Part shown: positions 18,070-27,264 of the stretch, piece by piece
Position numbering within the stretch: position 1 is the first letter of the stretch
How the letters are laid out: the number at the start of each line of letters is the position of its first letter
NCBI RefSeq assembly: GCF_003605755.1
Contig: NZ_RAHJ01000014.1
Location: 1-64,000 of the forward strand
Reading direction: 5' to 3'
From: Tsuneonella suprasediminis
Lineage (GTDB): Bacteria; Pseudomonadota; Alphaproteobacteria; Sphingomonadales; Sphingomonadaceae
Length of the DNA: 64,000 bases
Program-made: the position numbers and the translations under genes
The notes under the pieces: generated by a model
The model's input: only the letters and a program-made list of their open reading frames with translations
Told to the model about the DNA's origin: nothing
Database searches by the model: none

Positions 18070-21000
18070 TCACCGAATTCCAGCTTGGCCTTCTTGCTCG
18101 ATCTTCTCACTTCTCATCGCCAGCATTGCAGGCAGGAAGAGCAGAACTAGCGGGACAGCCGCCAACAGGCCAAAGATGATCGAAGTTGCCAGCGGTTGTT
18201 GCAATCCCGCGCCGCGGCTGAAGCCGATAGCCAGCGGGAGCAGGGTAAGGATCGCAATCAGAGCTGACATTAGGATTGGTCTCAACCGCTTAACTCCTGC
18301 TTCGCGCAAATCTGCGAGGCCGATTTTTTGGTTTTCTGGCAGTTCGGCGAGGTAGAAGATGATGAGTTCGCTCACCATGCCCACCACCATCGTCAGACCC
18401 ATCAGCGCCGAGATATTGAGTTCAATGCCTGTGATCCACAAGCCAAGCAGACTGGACGATGCCACCAGCAGGATCGTAGTGACGGCAGCAAGTCCCCAAT
18501 AGAAACGGCCATAAAGGATTGTGACCAGCAGCAGGGTCAGCAGGATCGCTGCTGAGAACACCATGGCGAGGTCTGAAAAGCTCTGCTGTTGCTGGCTGTA
18601 GAGGCCGCCATATTCCACGCGGATACCCGCCGGCAGGTTGAGCGCCTGCACCTTGCCTTGAACCTCGCTCATGGCCGCGCCCAGGCTTCGCCCTTCGAGC
18701 CGTGCGGTCACACCGATGAACGGGGCGAGTTGTTCGCGCGTCAGTTGTTTTGCACCGCCTACCACTTCGACCGTAGCGACTTGTGCCAGCCTGACCGAAT
18801 GCCCGTCCGGCGCGCGCAGAACCATGTCCTGAACCTGCGCGATATGCTGACGCAGGTCTTCCGGCCCACGCACTCGCACCCCGACAAGCTGCTCACCGTC
18901 GCGGATCTGCGTGGCGACGGTTCCGTCGATCAAAGCCGATAGCTGGTCCGATATGGCTTGCGGGTCCAGCCCCGCCTGCACCGCTGCGCCGCGATCCACC
19001 CGTACGGTGATATCGCTGCCCGCGACACGCAGGCCATCGACCACTTCGACCACACCCTGAATGCCTGACAATGTACTGCCGACTTGCTTCGCAGCAGCTT
19101 CGAGTTCGGCTTCATCGTTGGAGAACAGCTTAACCTCAATCGGTTGCGGAACGGCGGTCAGATCGCCGATCAGGTCTTCCATTAGCTGCGCAGTTTCGAC
19201 TTCCAGCGCCGGAACCTGTTGTGCCACCTTGTCGCGAATTTCGCTCATCACCGCTTCGATATTGCGGCGACTGCCACCGTTCAGGCGGACGAAGTAATCG
19301 CCCTCCGATGCTTCCGTCAGCCCGCCGCCAAGCTGAATGCCCGTGCGCCGCGAATAGCTGGCCACTTCGGGCGTGGAGGAGATGATCGTTTCGACCTGCC
19401 GCAGCATCTGGTCGGTATCGTCCAGCGCGGTTCCCGGCGGCGCACGATAGTCGAGAATGAAGCCGCCTTCGTCCATTGCGGGCATGAAGCCGGAGGGCAC
19501 GTGCGACCATGAGAGATAACCGAGCACCCCCAGCACGCCGCCCACCAGCAGCACGAATAGGCCGGGACGCGCCAGTGCCGTGCCGCCCGAACGGTCATAG
19601 GCGCGGATAAGCGGGTTCATGACCTTTTCGCCCTTTTCCACCTGCTCGGCGTCCTTCTCCGTCAGCCAGCGCGCGGCCAGCAGCGGGATGGCGAAACGGG
19701 CGTAAAGCAGCGATACGACAAGGCAGGCGACCATCGTGATCGCCAGCGATTTGAAGAAACCGCCGGTCACGCCGCTGACGAAGGCGAGCGGGATGAAAAC
19801 AACGATTGTCGCGAATGTCGAGCCGAGCAACGGGCGGCCCATTTCCGCCGCCGCACCCAGCAGATGCTGCTCAGCGGTTGAGTTCTTCTCCTGCATCCGG
19901 CGCATCATGTGTTCCAGCACCACGACCGCATCGTCGATCACCAGACCGACTGCCGCCGCCATGCCGCCCAGCGTCATCATGTTGAAGCCAAGTCCCAGCA
20001 GTTCCAGCGCAACGCAGGCGGCCGCCAGCACGGCAGGCAGCAGCAGGCCGGTCAGGACCATCAACCGCCATGATCGCAGGAACACGAACAGCACCAGACC
20101 CGCCAACAGCGCCCCGATCAGAATTGCATCGCGCACAGCATTGGCTGCGCCAGAGACCAGTTCGGACTGGTCGTAAAACGGCGTGACCTTGACCGAAGAG
20201 GGGAGGCCCGACTGGTCCAGCCTCTGTTGCACGTCCTTGACGATTTTAACGGTATCGCCTTGCAAGGCCTGCCGCACATTCAGCAGCACCGCGCTCTGCC
20301 CGCCGCTGTTGACCAGCGTGTAGCTCGGTTCGAGCGCGCTGGAGATATCGGCAATATCGCCCAGTCGCACGACGCCCGGCCCTGACTGCCCTCCCACAGT
20401 GACGGGCGTATCCTCCAGATCGGCGATTGAGGTGAGCCGGTCATCTACCAGCACAAGGAACAGCTGATGCTGATCGGTCAGGCGACCCACGCCATTGACT
20501 GCATTCTGCGCGGCGAGAGATTTGCTGACATCGTCCAGCGTCAGGCCCAGAGCACCGAGGCGTGCCGGATCGAGATTGACGGCAAATTCACGCGGGGAAG
20601 ACCCAAGGATATCGACCCCAGCCACTCCATCGACCGAGATCAGCGACGGAAGCAATTTCAGTTCGGCAAGCTGGCGCAAATCGGCGGGCGACAGACTGTC
20701 CGACGTCAGCGCAATGCCATAGACCGGGAAGATAGTGGGATCGGATCGCCGAACATTAAACCGCGCCCCTTGCGGCAGGTCGGGCAGGATGGAGGCCAGC
20801 GCCGCTTCCGTTTCCAGCGTGGCGGCGACCATGTCCTGCCCCCAGGCGAAATCCACCGCCACTTCGGCCGAGCCGCGACTTGTGGTGGAGCGCACACTTT
20901 TGGCGCCGGGAACGGCTCGCAAGGCAATTTCCACCGGGCGTGTGATCGAAGCGGCCATGGTTGCCGCATCGCGTTCGCCTGCATCGACCGACACGACAAC

Positions 21001-21138
21001 GCGCGGATAATCGATAAAGGGGAACAGGCTGACCGGCAGTCGCCAGCCTGCCATTGCACCTGCAATGGTGAGCAAGGCCACGGCCAGCAGAATCGCGGAA
21101 CCATGCTTGCTAATCGAGGAGCGGGCAGTCTTCGCCAT
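18070..21138 (-). CDS. RND efflux transporter permease
   Basis: A 1022-residue inner-membrane RND pump with the usual two-fold layout: a membrane segment, large periplasmic loop, six segments, then the same again. TM4 carries the double Asp of the proton relay in GLVIDDAVVVLEHM, as in AcrB-type HAE pumps, not the IVDGAV text of CzcA metal pumps. So the substrate is uncertain. It forms a tripartite system with the adaptor and outer-membrane factor genes upstream in the same operon (4 bases and then a 4-base overlap). Length is normal and no breaks are seen. Confidence 0.93.
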   Translation of the reverse strand: MAKTARSSISKHGSAILLAVALLTIAGAMAGWRLPVSLFPFIDYPRVVVSVDAGERDAATMAASITRPVEIALRAVPGAKSVRSTTSRGSAEVAVDFAWGQDMVAATLETEAALASILPDLPQGARFNVRRSDPTIFPVYGIALTSDSLSPADLRQLAELKLLPSLISVDGVAGVDILGSSPREFAVNLDPARLGALGLTLDDVSKSLAAQNAVNGVGRLTDQHQLFLVLVDDRLTSIADLEDTPVTVGGQSGPGVVRLGDIADISSALEPSYTLVNSGGQSAVLLNVRQALQGDTVKIVKDVQQRLDQSGLPSSVKVTPFYDQSELVSGAANAVRDAILIGALLAGLVLFVFLRSWRLMVLTGLLLPAVLAAACVALELLGLGFNMMTLGGMAAAVGLVIDDAVVVLEHMMRRMQEKNSTAEQHLLGAAAEMGRPLLGSTFATIVVFIPLAFVSGVTGGFFKSLAITMVACLVVSLLYARFAIPLLAARWLTEKDAEQVEKGEKVMNPLIRAYDRSGGTALARPGLFVLLVGGVLGVLGYLSWSHVPSGFMPAMDEGGFILDYRAPPGTALDDTDQMLRQVETIISSTPEVASYSRRTGIQLGGGLTEASEGDYFVRLNGGSRRNIEAVMSEIRDKVAQQVPALEVETAQLMEDLIGDLTAVPQPIEVKLFSNDEAELEAAAKQVGSTLSGIQGVVEVVDGLRVAGSDITVRVDRGAAVQAGLDPQAISDQLSALIDGTVATQIRDGEQLVGVRVRGPEDLRQHIAQVQDMVLRAPDGHSVRLAQVATVEVVGGAKQLTREQLAPFIGVTARLEGRSLGAAMSEVQGKVQALNLPAGIRVEYGGLYSQQQQSFSDLAMVFSAAILLTLLLVTILYGRFYWGLAAVTTILLVASSSLLGLWITGIELNISALMGLTMVVGMVSELIIFYLAELPENQKIGLADLREAGVKRLRPILMSALIAILTLLPLAIGFSRGAGLQQPLATSIIFGLLAAVPLVLLFLPAMLAMRSEKIEQEGQAGIR

Positions 21139-21142
21139 CCGG

Positions 21143-22216
21143 TCAGTTTCCCGATGCGGTCGGGGAACGCGTTGGTGTGGGCGAAGGTTTCGCCGTTGTG
21201 ACCTTCACCCCATCGCTGACCCCTGCCGCGCCTTGCACGACCACCACATCGCCCAATGCAATCCCGCTCGTTATACCGACATTGTCGCCATCACGCGCGG
21301 CAATGGTCACGTCCACGCGCTTGGCGACGCCATTACTGACGGTAAAGACGTAGGGCTGGCCGGCATCGTCAAGCAGCGCGGCGTAGGGGATCAGGATCGC
21401 ATTGGGGTCGCTCGACACGACTATCTCCCCGCGCAGGGGTTCGCCTGGAGCGATCTCGGTTTGCGCCGGTATCGTGGCAAAGACCGAGGCAAGCCGGGTT
21501 GTCGGATCGACGACGGGATCAACAGCATTGACGCGAACAGAGAAATCAGCGCTCCCCTCGGAACCCAGGATGCGGATCGTGTCGCCTACCCGAACCTGTC
21601 GCGCGAGCACCGGGTCGATGCCGAACTGGCCGCGAACATCGGAATCGGCAGTGAGGCGCGCAACCGCAGTGCCCGCGCTCACCAGATCGCCGGTAGAATA
21701 ATCAAGTTGGGTCACCGAACCGCCAATCGGCGCGCGCAGCGTAGTGCTCTGACCGCGCAGGCTGCGGACCGTGGCATTGGCCGACGTTGCGCTGGCCTGC
21801 GCCAGCTCAACATCAGCATCGCTCATCAAGCCGTCAGCGCGCAGGCGTCTGGCACGCGCGAGCGCTTCATTGGCCTGATTGGCGGTCGCGGTGGCCTGCG
21901 CGATACTAGCCAGGGTTTGCGGGCTGGGGCGCAGGCCGACAACCGGTGCGCCGCGCCGGACATAGGAACCGAACGGGGCGTAAATGCGGTCGACAATGGC
22001 ATCGACCGGCGCGATCAAAGCGCGCTGTCCGGCGGCATCGGCAGACACGGTGCCGTATACGGTCACGGTCTGCGCAAGATTGCCCAATTGCGCCGTTGCC
22101 GTTTCCACCGACACTACCGGATCGGCTTGCTGTGCAGGCTGCGATTGAGAACATCCCGCAACTGCCAGCGCCATGGCCGCAAGCATCGTTCGGGTTGAAA
22201 GGTTTTTGACGGTCAT
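21143..22216 (-). CDS. RND periplasmic adaptor (HlyD/MFP family) lipoprotein
   Basis: A 357-residue membrane-fusion protein. The signal has a lipobox (ALAVAGCSQ, Cys22), then a biotinyl-lipoyl motif (ALIAPVDAIVDRIYAPFGSY), a short helical hairpin (QANEALARARRLRADGLMSD), the second lipoyl half (STTLRAPIGGSVTQLDYSTG) and C-terminal beta domains. It bridges the RND pump and the outer-membrane channel. It overlaps the stop of the outer-membrane gene by four bases, showing a tight operon. Confidence 0.93.
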   Translation of the reverse strand: MTVKNLSTRTMLAAMALAVAGCSQSQPAQQADPVVSVETATAQLGNLAQTVTVYGTVSADAAGQRALIAPVDAIVDRIYAPFGSYVRRGAPVVGLRPSPQTLASIAQATATANQANEALARARRLRADGLMSDADVELAQASATSANATVRSLRGQSTTLRAPIGGSVTQLDYSTGDLVSAGTAVARLTADSDVRGQFGIDPVLARQVRVGDTIRILGSEGSADFSVRVNAVDPVVDPTTRLASVFATIPAQTEIAPGEPLRGEIVVSSDPNAILIPYAALLDDAGQPYVFTVSNGVAKRVDVTIAARDGDNVGITSGIALGDVVVVQGAAGVSDGVKVTTAKPSPTPTRSPTASGN

Positions 22217-23571
22217 GGGCGGTTCCAGTTCTGCCAGGGAATCCCGCTGGCGAGTTCCAGGGCGATATATTGTTCGGCAAGGCTCTGCTGCACGCTGGCA
22301 AGCAGCAATTGCTTGTCCCGCAGCGACTGACGGGCTGTCATGGCGGTGGCGAGTGGCAAATCGCCGCGCCCCGCCGCTCTCGCCGTAGCATCTGAGAATT
22401 GCTGGAGCGGTTCGATCTCGGCGGCGAGCCGCGCTTCCTCTCTGTGCAGGTCAGAGATCAGCGCCAACGACTGCGCCAGATCGGCGCGCACCGCAAACAG
22501 GCGCGCCTCATACTCGGCGCGCAATGCCTCCCGCGTAGCCCGCTCGATGGCGATCTGCCCACGGTTGCGGTTCCACAGCGGCAGGGTGAAGTCCAGCAGC
22601 GCGCCGATAATTCCATTGTCGCTGGAATCGCGCGTGACGCTGAAACCCAGATTGAGGGCCGGAAACTGGTTGATAATGGCCTGCCGCACATTGGCCTCTT
22701 GCGAGGCATAGCCAGCGCGCAGCGCGGCAAGGTCAAGTCGCTCTGTTATCGCAGCATCGGTCATGTCGAGCAGAGCCGGAACCGCCGGCGCATCGGCGGG
22801 AACCGCAAGTGTCACCGCAAAATCAGGTGGAACGCCCAATTGCCGCCGCAAATCCTGCTGCGCCCCGGTCAGATCAATCTGCGCGGTATAGGCTCTGTCC
22901 GCCGCATCCAGTGCGGCAATTCGCGCCGCCTGCAGCTGGTCTGGCGGAATGTCACCGCGCCCCGCAGCTCGCAGAGTTCTTTGCAGCAGATCCTCCGCAT
23001 CGGCGCGATTGGCCTCCGCCAGCTCCGCAATCCGTTGCAGATAGGAAACCCGCACGCCCAACAGGCGCACTTGCTCCACCACCTGCCATTCCGCCCATGC
23101 CAGGTCGAGCCGAACCTGATTGACTCCTTCCTGCGCCGAATCCACCCGTGCGCCCCGACTGCGCAGGCTGTTGATGTCCTGCGCGATCTGTGCCGCAATC
23201 GTACCGGAAAGCGCTGTGGGCGGGCCGGAAATCACCCGGTCTGCCGAAAGGCCGACAGAGGGATCGGGGATCAACCGCGCATCCAGCAATTGCGCTTCTG
23301 CTACGCCCGTCCTTTTGCGCAAGGCGATCAGGTCAGGATTATAGAGCAGTGCAATAAGGCCCAGCGCATCGCGATCCAGCGGCTGCGACACATCGACTGG
23401 CTTGCCCGCCAGAAACGGGCGCTCGATCAGTGCGGCGTCCTGCACAAGACCCTCTGGCGCCGATGCGAGAACAGCGGCCTGGGTGTCGAGTGGCTGCGGT
23501 TGATAGCTCGCGCAGGCAGACAGCGAGCCGAGGGCGGCTAGGGATACAAGCACGCCGCATTTTTTCAGCAT
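22213..23571 (-). CDS. TolC-family outer membrane factor
   Basis: A 452-residue outer-membrane channel with a lipoprotein signal (LVSLAALGSLSACAS). Two OEP-type repeats rich in coiled coils are visible, the second around NVRQAIINQFPALNLGFSVT and LPLWNRNRGQIAIERATREA, typical of the CusC/TolC class. ATG 23571 (MLKKCG) gives the normal signal peptide; a TTG at 23589 is possible. First gene of the RND operon, divergent from the PepSY gene with a 227-base shared control region. Confidence 0.92.
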   Translation of the reverse strand: MLKKCGVLVSLAALGSLSACASYQPQPLDTQAAVLASAPEGLVQDAALIERPFLAGKPVDVSQPLDRDALGLIALLYNPDLIALRKRTGVAEAQLLDARLIPDPSVGLSADRVISGPPTALSGTIAAQIAQDINSLRSRGARVDSAQEGVNQVRLDLAWAEWQVVEQVRLLGVRVSYLQRIAELAEANRADAEDLLQRTLRAAGRGDIPPDQLQAARIAALDAADRAYTAQIDLTGAQQDLRRQLGVPPDFAVTLAVPADAPAVPALLDMTDAAITERLDLAALRAGYASQEANVRQAIINQFPALNLGFSVTRDSSDNGIIGALLDFTLPLWNRNRGQIAIERATREALRAEYEARLFAVRADLAQSLALISDLHREEARLAAEIEPLQQFSDATARAAGRGDLPLATAMTARQSLRDKQLLLASVQQSLAEQYIALELASGIPWQNWNRP

Positions 23572-23666
23572 TGCATTGCGCCGCTCCAAACTTTCCCTCC
23601 ATCAGCTTGCCCAAGGCATTAAGGGCAGATGCACTTGTCGGTCCAGCCCGCTCCCCAACCTTACCG

Positions 23667-23716
23667 AATTGTATGTTTCGCGCAGCAGCCGCCAATCTAT
23701 TCTTACAAAATTGTAT
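23667..23716. promoter_or_regulatory. direct repeats in the divergent RND/PepSY control region
   Basis: AATTGTAT occurs twice in the same direction at 23667-23674 and 23709-23716, 42 bases apart (four helical turns), inside the region between the RND operon and the PepSY/two-component genes. OmpR-family regulators bind direct repeats, so this may be a site for the regulator at 24258. Weak evidence. Confidence 0.3.
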
Positions 23717-23798
23717 TCGGAGCGAATGCCTGCTGCAATCTGGACATCGCCATAAGGAGCTCACGGTCCATTCACGGATCGAGTGAAGGAGCTGAAAA

Positions 23799-24197
23799 AT
23801 GAAGACTATGACGACCAAGAACAAGCTATTGGCTGCTGTGCTGAGTGTCGCGGCACTCGGCGGTCTCGGCGCAGCGGGCATCGCCAATGCTGAAAGTCTC
23901 GGTACAAAGGGCGCAGACACCGAACAGACCGAAGCACAGGAAGATGCCGATGAAGCGCGGATGCTCGCCAGCGCGACAATCACGGCCAGCGATGCTGCGC
24001 GGATCGCAGCGGAACACACCGGCCTGAAGGTTGCCGAAGTCGAGCTTGACGATGAAGCGGCTACGCCCGCCTGGGAAGTCAGCGTCGGCTCGGGCGCGGA
24101 TGAGCAGGAAGTGAAGATCGACGGCACATCCGGCAAGGTACTCTCCGTCCAGGCGGACGATGAGGGCAATGAAAATGGCGAACAGGACGAGGACTGA
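23799..24197 (+). CDS. periplasmic PepSY domain protein
   Basis: A 132-residue exported protein: signal peptide MKTMTTKNKLLAAVLSVAAL ending near GIANA, an acidic linker, and one PepSY domain (ITASDAARIAAEHTGLKVAE, VELDDEAATPAWEVSVGSG, EVKIDGTSGKVLSVQ). A Glu/Asp-rich tail follows. Small PepSY proteins often sit beside OmpR-type two-component systems and may tune the sensor or bind metal or peptides. GAAGGAGCTG precedes the ATG. A hairpin separates it from the regulator gene. Confidence 0.88.
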   Translation: MKTMTTKNKLLAAVLSVAALGGLGAAGIANAESLGTKGADTEQTEAQEDADEARMLASATITASDAARIAAEHTGLKVAEVELDDEAATPAWEVSVGSGADEQEVKIDGTSGKVLSVQADDEGNENGEQDED

Positions 24198-24207
24198 TCG
24201 CACAGGA

Positions 24208-24233
24208 AAGCGGCGGGTTGCGACCCGCCGCTT
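24208..24233 (+). terminator. hairpin after the PepSY gene
   Basis: AAGCGGCGGGT / ACCCGCCGCTT make an 11-bp stem with a 4-base loop, followed by CTTATCT. It probably reduces read-through from the PepSY gene into the regulator at 24258, giving different levels of the products. Confidence 0.7.
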
Positions 24234-24257
24234 CTTATCTGCTAAAGCCAGACGGAT

Positions 24258-24932
24258 ATGAAAATACTTGTAGCCGAAGACGACAATGAAACCGCTCAGT
24301 TCGTTGTCAAGGGCTTGCGCGAGCTGGGCCATGTCGTCGATGTGACCGGCGAAGGAAGAGAAGCCTTCCTGATGGCGGGCAGCGAACCATACGATGTACT
24401 GGTGCTCGACCGGATGCTGCCGGGAATGGACGGCCTTGCCATTATCCGTGGTTTGCGGTCGATGGAGAACACGACGCCGGCACTGTTCCTGACCGCGCTG
24501 GATGGCGTGTCGGACCGGGTCGATGGCCTCGAAGCTGGCGGAGACGACTACCTCGTCAAACCCTTTGCCTTTTCAGAGCTTGCGGCACGGGTGATGGCAC
24601 TAGGCCGGAGACCGCGTCAGACCGCCCATACCCCGACCGAACTGGCAGCGGGTGATCTTAAAATGGACCTGCTCGCCCGCACGGTCACCCGCGATAGCAA
24701 GCCGATCACCCTTCAACCGCAGGAGTTTCGCCTGCTGGAGTTCCTGCTCAACAACGCAGGCCAGATCGTAACCCGCACCATGCTGCTGGAAGGTGTGTGG
24801 GGTTTCCATTTCGATCCGGCAACCAGCATCGTCGAGACCCATATCAGCCGTCTGCGGTCTAAGCTGGACGATGGGTTCGACCAGTCCGCTATCCGCACGG
24901 TCCGCGGCGCGGGATATATCATCGATGGGTGA
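24258..24932 (+). CDS. OmpR-family response regulator
   Basis: A 224-residue regulator: receiver domain MKILVAEDDNETAQFVVKGL with phospho-acceptor Asp in DVLVLDRMLPGMDG and Lys in YLVKPFAF; C-terminal winged helix (ITLQPQEFRLLEFLLNNAGQ, SIVETHISRLRSKLDDGF, IRTVRGAGYII). It overlaps the start of the kinase gene by eight bases. It likely controls the divergent RND operon and the PepSY gene. Confidence 0.93.
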   Translation: MKILVAEDDNETAQFVVKGLRELGHVVDVTGEGREAFLMAGSEPYDVLVLDRMLPGMDGLAIIRGLRSMENTTPALFLTALDGVSDRVDGLEAGGDDYLVKPFAFSELAARVMALGRRPRQTAHTPTELAAGDLKMDLLARTVTRDSKPITLQPQEFRLLEFLLNNAGQIVTRTMLLEGVWGFHFDPATSIVETHISRLRSKLDDGFDQSAIRTVRGAGYIIDG

Positions 24933-26277
24933 CACGGGATTCTGGCGCTCTGGTGCGTTTCGCACTGCAATGCTTTCTGGCGTGCTCTTCGTCGGGCTGA
25001 CGGTGGTGCTTCTGGCGCTTGTCTACGAAGTCGCCACATCGACAATAGAACATCAGATTTCTGCTTCGGTGGAAGCGCGCGCACGCACACTTGAGCAAGC
25101 GCTGGAGGAGGATGACGATACAGGGGAGCTATCGAATATTGTCCCCGCACAGGAAGAACTCTTTCGCTATGTCGAAAATGCCGAAGGCAAGGCGCTGATC
25201 GCCGATCTTGTACCCCGGCAACATATCATCGGCGCCGAAGTCCTTTCAACGGAGCAGGTCCAAAGCGGCTTTGTCGATGGTGGGCAACTCGACGATTCCG
25301 GTATCATCGGCTTTGGCATGACAGGACGCGACGGCGGCTATGTCTTTGTCGGTCAGGAGGATGAGCAGGTCAGCGAACTGCGTGAAGCCTTGTTGCAGGC
25401 AGGGCTGGTCGCGACGGGCCTTGCGGTCCTGCTCTCATTCTTGCTGGGCTGGTGGATCGCCCTGCGCAACTTCCGCCGGATTGAGGGGCTGAACACCGTC
25501 GCAGCCAAAGTCATGGGCGGCGATATGGCACAGCGTATGCCGGTCAGCGCGACACGGGACGAGATCGACCTACTGTCCGCGCAATTGAACCGTATGCTGG
25601 GGCAGCTGGAAAACGTGATGGGGGCGATCCGTCAGGTCACCAATGACATCGCGCATGATATGCGGACCCCGCTGGGACGTCTGCAGCGCAAGCTGGAACA
25701 GGCTCAGATTGCGGATGATCCTGCTGCTGCCAACGCCCTTGTAGACAGCGCCCTCGATGAATCGCGGACCATGCTCGACATGTTCGGCTCCATGCTGCGG
25801 ATAGCCCAGATCGAAGGCGGCGGTTTGCAGAAGCATTTTGTGCGTTTCGACCTTTCAGCCATGCTGGCGGACCTTGCCGATACCTATCGCCCCGCCATGG
25901 CCGATGGTGGCCGAGAGCTTGTAGCGAATATTCAGCCAGACATAGAAGTGTTCGGCGATCGCGCGCTGGTGCAGCAGTTGTTCTCCAACCTCATTGACAA
26001 TGCGGTGGTCCACACCCCTCGCGGAACAATCGTGCGCGTAACCCTGGAAGGACGCGGCAATGATTGGATAGCCAAGGTCACTGACAGTGGCCCCGGCATC
26101 GATCCGGAGCATCGACCCTATATTTTTGACCGTTTTTATCGAGCCGACGCATCCCGAACCACACGCGGCAGCGGCCTTGGTCTTGCATTGGTAAAAGCCG
26201 TCGCTGAAGCGCATGTGTGGAGCATCACGATTGCCAACGAAGCCGGTTTGGCATTGGAGATACGTCCAGCAAAATAG
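24925..26277 (+). CDS. two-component sensor histidine kinase
   Basis: A 450-residue EnvZ-class kinase. One membrane segment (FRTAMLSGVLFVGLTVVLLA), a periplasmic domain of about 130 residues, a second segment (LVATGLAVLLSFLLGWWIAL), HAMP domain (RRIEGLNTVAAKVMGGDMAQ), phospho-acceptor His in TNDIAHDMRTPLGRL, and ATPase boxes (LFSNLIDNAVVHTP; DSGPGI; GSGLGLALVKAVAEAH). ATG 24925 lies in the end of the regulator gene, so they are coupled. The signal is unknown; the position points to control of RND efflux. Confidence 0.92.
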   Translation: MGDTGFWRSGAFRTAMLSGVLFVGLTVVLLALVYEVATSTIEHQISASVEARARTLEQALEEDDDTGELSNIVPAQEELFRYVENAEGKALIADLVPRQHIIGAEVLSTEQVQSGFVDGGQLDDSGIIGFGMTGRDGGYVFVGQEDEQVSELREALLQAGLVATGLAVLLSFLLGWWIALRNFRRIEGLNTVAAKVMGGDMAQRMPVSATRDEIDLLSAQLNRMLGQLENVMGAIRQVTNDIAHDMRTPLGRLQRKLEQAQIADDPAAANALVDSALDESRTMLDMFGSMLRIAQIEGGGLQKHFVRFDLSAMLADLADTYRPAMADGGRELVANIQPDIEVFGDRALVQQLFSNLIDNAVVHTPRGTIVRVTLEGRGNDWIAKVTDSGPGIDPEHRPYIFDRFYRADASRTTRGSGLGLALVKAVAEAHVWSITIANEAGLALEIRPAK

Positions 26278-26371
26278 TCAAATGAGCTGCATGTCGAGTT
26301 CGGGTCGCTCGACAGGCTTCTGTTTTCAATATCTTGCCGGAAGGAGGCAATCTGTTTGCAGCCCAAAGTCA

Positions 26372-26496
26372 GTCATTGAGCCGACAGGCTCGAAATTTAT
26401 TTGGGCTGACCTAGAGGCCCCGTCACCTTACGAGGCTGCTTTCTGATTGAGCTTCGATAAGTTGGGCGATCATCAAGGTAGCTTTTTCAGGACTCG
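26372..26496 (+). repeat. intergenic repeat, copy C
   Basis: Blocks TCATTGAGCCGACAGGCTCG, AAATTTAT, GCTTTCTGATT, ATAAGTTGGGCGATCA and GTAGCTTTTTCAGGACTC match copy A in order and spacing. It lies in the 363-base gap between the sensor kinase and the copper block, which holds no gene. Confidence 0.65.
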
Positions 26497-26586
26497 GCAC
26501 CAACACTTTTCCCGTCTTGGCATCGCCAACACAAGTCCGCAAAAGCAGTCAGCGAACCAACTCCGCACAGCCATCCCATCGGGTTT

Positions 26587-26625
26587 TTATCCCGCAAATT
26601 CGCGTTTTCGCGAATTGCGGGATAA
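26587..26625. repeat. near-perfect palindrome at the left border of the copper block
   Basis: TTATCCCGCAAATTCGCG and CGCGAATTGCGGGATAA are inverted copies that differ by one base, around a TTTT-containing centre. It sits just beyond the stop of the DUF305 gene. There is no T tract on either side, so a simple terminator is not certain; a recombination or protein-binding site is possible. Confidence 0.7.
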
Positions 26626-26640
26626 ATCTGCGTGGAGCCT

Positions 26641-27264
26641 TTATTCGCCCACCGTGACCTCGTCGCGCACCGCCGGACTGATACGACGTTCGACCGCCTT
26701 TTCGGCTTCCTGCAATAGCTCCGGTGTGAGATCAGTCGTCCGCGCGGGGAGTGGCGTGCCATCGCCCATTTCGCCATTGGTCTCAATGTCTTCGATCAGC
26801 ATCTTCATCTCGGCGATTTCCTTGACCTGCGCTTCGATGATGGAGTCTGCAAGTTTGCGAACACGCGGGTCGGTGATCTCAGCCCGCGCGCTCGTCATGA
26901 TTGCGATCGAGTGATGCGGGATCATCGCTGACATGTATTCTTCATCGTTTACAGTCGCCTGACTGCGGACCAGCCATAGCGCCACCGCAAAAGTCAGGGC
27001 ACCGACGCCCAGGATGATGAAGTTCTTGGTCTTGTCCTTGTACATGCCCCACATGAAGAGCAGCATGACGATCATCATCATGCCGCCCATGACGAACGTC
27101 ATCCAGAAGCGCGTTTCGCTCCAGAACACGTGATCGATTTCGTACGTGTTGAGATACATCAAACCGAACATGATCGCGGTCGACGTCGCCACCATCGCCA
27201 TGAAGCGCCAGTAGTTGCCTCCACCACCGTTCTGCTGGTGATTCGCGCTGTGGTTCTCGGCCAT
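26641..27264 (-). CDS. membrane protein with DUF305 domain
   Basis: A 207-residue protein with three membrane segments (YWRFMAMVATSTAIMFGLMY; WMTFVMGGMMMIVMLLFMW; FIILGVGALTFAVALWLV) and a C-terminal DUF305 domain with the marker DEEYMSAMIPHHSIAIMTS. The His pair and Met-rich text suggest copper binding, and DUF305 proteins are common in copper loci. Last gene of the CsoR-led operon; it starts directly after the stop of the ion-channel gene. Confidence 0.87.
   Translation of the reverse strand: MAENHSANHQQNGGGGNYWRFMAMVATSTAIMFGLMYLNTYEIDHVFWSETRFWMTFVMGGMMMIVMLLFMWGMYKDKTKNFIILGVGALTFAVALWLVRSQATVNDEEYMSAMIPHHSIAIMTSARAEITDPRVRKLADSIIEAQVKEIAEMKMLIEDIETNGEMGDGTPLPARTTDLTPELLQEAEKAVERRISPAVRDEVTVGE

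Noticed and set aside
21065..23541. Open frames antisense to the RND adaptor and outer-membrane factor
   Set aside because: Shadows of well recognised genes; Arg- and Gly-rich, no domain.
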